From positions 21,551 to 85,550 of the forward strand of contig JBBSBI010000003.1 in the NCBI GenBank assembly GCA_038251425.1: a stretch of 64,000 nt of DNA, written 5' to 3'. The position numbers and the translations under genes were made by a program. The DNA is from JBBRRP01 sp038251425 (GTDB lineage: Bacteria > Myxococcota_A > Polyangia > Polyangiales > Polyangiaceae). Positions 62,099 through 64,000 of this stretch are shown in pieces; the stretch's first letter is position 1, and each line of letters begins with the position of its first letter. The notes beneath the pieces are model-generated. The model ran no database searches. It was not told the DNA's origin and saw nothing but the letters and a program-made list of their open reading frames with translations.

Positions 62099-62233
62099 CT
62101 ATCTCCCCTGACTTCCGCTAGCTGCAGGCATGACCAACGGCTGGAGCAGTCGCCGAAGGCCCCAATGCCAAGCCAAGGCGCCCGCCAAGCACACAATCAC
62201 GATGGCCAACACGGTTCGCGCAAACAGCGTCAA
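62099..62233 (-). CDS. Possible 44-residue single-helix membrane peptide
   Basis: A short frame starting at TTG 62233 and ending six bases before the next gene encodes MTLFARTVLAIVIVCLAGAL, a strong hydrophobic helix, then WHWGLRRLLQPLVMP and a short polar end. Arg/His residues after the helix would anchor it. It would be the first gene of the PspA/AAA+ operon. No strong ribosome site is seen before the TTG, and a GTG at about codon 8 is an alternative, so the call is tentative. Confidence 0.45.
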   Translation of the reverse strand: MTLFARTVLAIVIVCLAGALAWHWGLRRLLQPLVMPAASGSQGR

Positions 62234-62303
62234 ACTTCCACTCGCCCTGCGCTCTGTTCAAGAACTCTCGTCAAAGTGGCGAAAAACATAGAACTCCCGT
62301 GAG

Positions 62304-62321
62304 GCCTTGTCTAGGCAAGGC
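62304..62321. promoter_or_regulatory. Near-perfect palindrome between PspA operon and AI-2E gene
   Basis: GCCTTGTCTAGGCAAGGC is an 18-base inverted repeat with a single mismatched pair. It lies in the intergenic region between the diverging PspA/AAA+ operon (from about 62233) and the AI-2E gene (62355). It could be an operator that serves both, or part of a hairpin; no regulator gene is adjacent. Confidence 0.4.
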
Positions 62322-62354
62322 CCGAGGCAGGGGCTAAGTTTCTCCCCTTCGCCT

Positions 62355-63548
62355 ATGTCCGAGCCTGAAGGGCCTGAAGGTCCGCCTCTTTCATCCCGCC
62401 AACCGTTTGCAGCGCGGGACACTAAAATTGCAACGCTGGTCGATGAACCCGAGGAGTCTTTCGGCGACCGCCCGTCGCTCGTGAACCAGCTGAAGGCGGC
62501 CGCTGAAACTCGCGGTGCTCGGTCGATGGCTACTTGGGGCCTGTTTGTGATCGCCCTGTTCGGTGTGCTGCACATCGCCCGCGAAGTTCTGATCCCGTTG
62601 ACGCTGGCACTGATGCTCTCGTTTGTTTTGAGCCCGCTCGTCACCGCGTTGAAGCGCGTGGGGCTGCCCCGCATGTTGGGCGCCGCGGTGGTCGTCGGAA
62701 CGCTGTTATTCGCCGCAACATACTCCATCATCGCCGTTTCTGGACCTGCGGCCGCGTGGGCCTCACGCTTTCCTGAAGTACTGCATGCGGTTGAAGGCAA
62801 AGTGCGACCACTGCGCCAACCCGTTCAAAGTGTCACCGAGCTTGCCGAACGTGTCGAACACATCACCGACGTCGCACCGCGCGTGAAGACTCAAGCCGTG
62901 ACTCTAGAACGGGAAAGCTTTCTGAGCAGTGCGCTCGGCACAACGCTGAATCTTTTCTCAGCGGCTGTGGTGATGTTGATTTCACTCTATTTCTTGCTGA
63001 TTTGGGGGGATGTATTGCTGGAACGAATCCTAGGCCATGTGCTGGAGTCTCACGATCGTCAGCGCACCGCGCTCGTGCTCGAGACGATCCATCAACGCAT
63101 GTCGCAATATATTGGCACGGTGTTTGTAATCAATTTCGGCTTAGGCTCGGCCGTGGCCGCTGCCATGAATTGGCTACAGGTTCCAAACCCGGTACTCTGG
63201 GGAGCTTTTTGCGCGGTCGCCACCTTCATTCCCTACCTGGGTGCGCTCGTGGGCACGATCGTGATCGGACTCGTTTCGCTCTTCACGTTCCCCACCCTTT
63301 CCGAAGCGTTACTCCCCCCCTTGGCGTATTTTGGCCTCACCTTCATTGAGGGGAATTTTGTAACGCCTTATGTTTTGGGCCGAGCCTTCCGCTTAAATCC
63401 GTTAGTTATTTTCATTTGGTTGGTGTTTTGGGGCTGGCTCTGGGGAGTTGCTGGAGCGATGGTCGCCGTCCCACTGCTCATGTTGCTCAAGCTCACCTGC
63501 GAAAATAGCGACGTTCTGACACCTGTGGCGCGGCTTATTAGCCGTTGA
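62355..63548 (+). CDS. AI-2E family transporter (PerM/YdiK type)
   Basis: The ATG at 62355 gives MSEPEGPEGPPLSSRQPF and 397 residues; a TTG at 62307 would only add a weak N-terminus. There are about eight membrane helices: two near residues 75-110 (ATWGLFVIALFGVLHIAREVL, IPLTLALMLSFVLSPL), a soluble middle, and a C-terminal set with PNPVLWGAFCAVATFIPYLGALVG and FVTPYVLGRAFRLNPLVIFIWLVFWGWLWGVAGAMVAVPLL, the family hallmark. Members of this family have varied roles; one member exports autoinducer-2, others serve as Na+/H+ antiporters, so the substrate is unknown here. The gene diverges from the PspA operon. Confidence 0.88.
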   Translation: MSEPEGPEGPPLSSRQPFAARDTKIATLVDEPEESFGDRPSLVNQLKAAAETRGARSMATWGLFVIALFGVLHIAREVLIPLTLALMLSFVLSPLVTALKRVGLPRMLGAAVVVGTLLFAATYSIIAVSGPAAAWASRFPEVLHAVEGKVRPLRQPVQSVTELAERVEHITDVAPRVKTQAVTLERESFLSSALGTTLNLFSAAVVMLISLYFLLIWGDVLLERILGHVLESHDRQRTALVLETIHQRMSQYIGTVFVINFGLGSAVAAAMNWLQVPNPVLWGAFCAVATFIPYLGALVGTIVIGLVSLFTFPTLSEALLPPLAYFGLTFIEGNFVTPYVLGRAFRLNPLVIFIWLVFWGWLWGVAGAMVAVPLLMLLKLTCENSDVLTPVARLISR

Positions 63549-63602
63549 GTTCGCATCTCGGCCGCGTTCCATGCTAGAAATCGCCCAAATCTGGAAACCC
63601 CT

Positions 63603-63920
63603 ATGAGCTTCGAAGAATCTGAATCGCGCCACAAAACCGCCAACCGCAACGATGCGTGTCCCTGTGGCTCCGGCAAGAAGTACAAGAAATGCCATTGGGC
63701 CGACGACGAAACGGTGATCAGCGCTGAAGCGAAAAAGCGCGAGGAGGCTGCCAAAGTTGCGCTTGAGGAAGAGAACGCAAAAGCTGAGGCCGAAGGCACC
63801 ACGAGCGATGCCAGCACCAAGGCAGCAGCAAAGAAGCAAAATCAATCGGGTTCCTCGCTAGCCGCCAAAGGCCGTGCGCAAGTACGCCCGACAAATCTTC
63901 CGCGCCGCGGCGCCGTCTAA
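63603..63920 (+). CDS. SEC-C motif protein
   Basis: A 105-residue protein with the SEC-C zinc motif RNDACPCGSGKKYKKCHW (Cys-x-Cys ... Cys-His) at about residues 15-32, like the tail of SecA and many small adaptor proteins. The rest is an acidic/alanine-rich, probably coiled or disordered tail ending in a basic KGRAQVRPTNLPRRG segment. SEC-C domains bind zinc and often protein or ribosome partners. It follows the AI-2E gene after 54 bases. No specific partner can be assigned. Confidence 0.85.
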   Translation: MSFEESESRHKTANRNDACPCGSGKKYKKCHWADDETVISAEAKKREEAAKVALEEENAKAEAEGTTSDASTKAAAKKQNQSGSSLAAKGRAQVRPTNLPRRGAV

Positions 63921-63950
63921 TTGCAACCAGCTTTGCTGCGCAGGGTTCCA

Positions 63951-63971
63951 GGCTCGGACTCAATCCGAGCC
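63951..63971 (+). terminator. Hairpin after the SEC-C gene
   Basis: A perfect 8-base stem, GGCTCGGA with TCCGAGCC, closes a five-base loop 31 bases after the SEC-C stop. There is no T tract, so it is either a weak terminator or a 3' stabilising hairpin. The window ends 29 bases further on. Confidence 0.45.
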
Positions 63972-64000
63972 TGAGCGGGCTCCCCCAAATCTGGGAAGAG

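Noticed and set aside
1..64000. tRNA genes, rRNA, CRISPR arrays, insertion sequences or prophage genes
   Set aside because: I looked for cloverleaf T-loops, regularly spaced repeats, transposase motifs and phage structural genes and found none I could support.

Overview
The window looks like chromosomal DNA from a myxobacterium-like member of the Myxococcota (formerly Deltaproteobacteria). The evidence is the gene mix: a giant TPR protein, a Ser/Thr kinase fused to an HDOD domain, a paired DUF1552 and DUF1587/1592/1588/1585 set, many lipoproteins with clear lipoboxes, a Gld-type ABC operon with a DUF4340 protein, and a large hybrid histidine kinase. G+C is moderately high and both strands are densely coded. 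I see no tRNA, rRNA, CRISPR array, transposase or prophage gene, so this reads as a stable core or accessory chromosomal segment. The taxon is an inference; no marker gene proves it.

Layout. 1-5.1 kb: the start of a very large TPR protein that runs off the left edge on the minus strand, a small unknown protein, a PLP aminotransferase and a small STAS-like protein. 5.4-12 kb: a SNF2-family helicase, an S41 lipoprotein protease, a Cys-rich lipoprotein with its own terminator, and a YgiQ-type radical SAM protein. 12-20 kb (minus): kinase-HDOD fusion, DsbA-like lipoprotein, L,D-transpeptidase lipoprotein, a one-helix PEGA-like protein and a membrane-anchored GspE/PilB-like ATPase. 20-21.5 kb: sulfatase-fold lipoprotein. 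21.8-26.6 kb (minus): four-gene ABC/GldG/DUF4340 operon with 4-10-base overlaps. 26.8-33 kb: queG, a lone cytochrome oxidase subunit III, htpG, pdxH, MepA-LysM endopeptidase and a VOC protein. 33-39.3 kb: MurJ-like flippase, methyltransferase, unknown membrane protein and the DUF1552/DUF1592 pair. 39.5-42 kb: YihY/BrkB, RimB-like aspartic protease and RimK. 42-51 kb (minus): GH31 alpha-xylosidase followed by a complete mukF-mukE-mukB condensin operon. 51.1-54.7 kb: a compact C39-like peptidase / ATP-grasp / GCS2 cassette. 54.7-58 kb: hybrid kinase and a divergent response regulator. 58.2-62.2 kb (minus): TerB-like, AAA+ ATPase, PspA/IM30, a membrane protein and a possible 44-residue membrane peptide. 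62.3-64 kb: AI-2E transporter and a SEC-C protein.

The three multi-gene systems most worth attention are (1) the peptidase/ATP-grasp/GCS2 cassette, which is probably a peptide-forming or protein-tagging pathway with no known product; (2) the PspA-AAA+-TerB-membrane protein operon, which has the logic of an ESCRT-III/Vps4-like membrane-remodelling device; and (3) a MukBEF condensin, best known from Gammaproteobacteria, here next to a sugar hydrolase and two RimK-type ligases. In addition, a dispersed intergenic repeat built on the palindrome TAGTAAGCATGCTTACTA occurs three times, in the gaps at 21.6, 33.1 and 58.1 kb.
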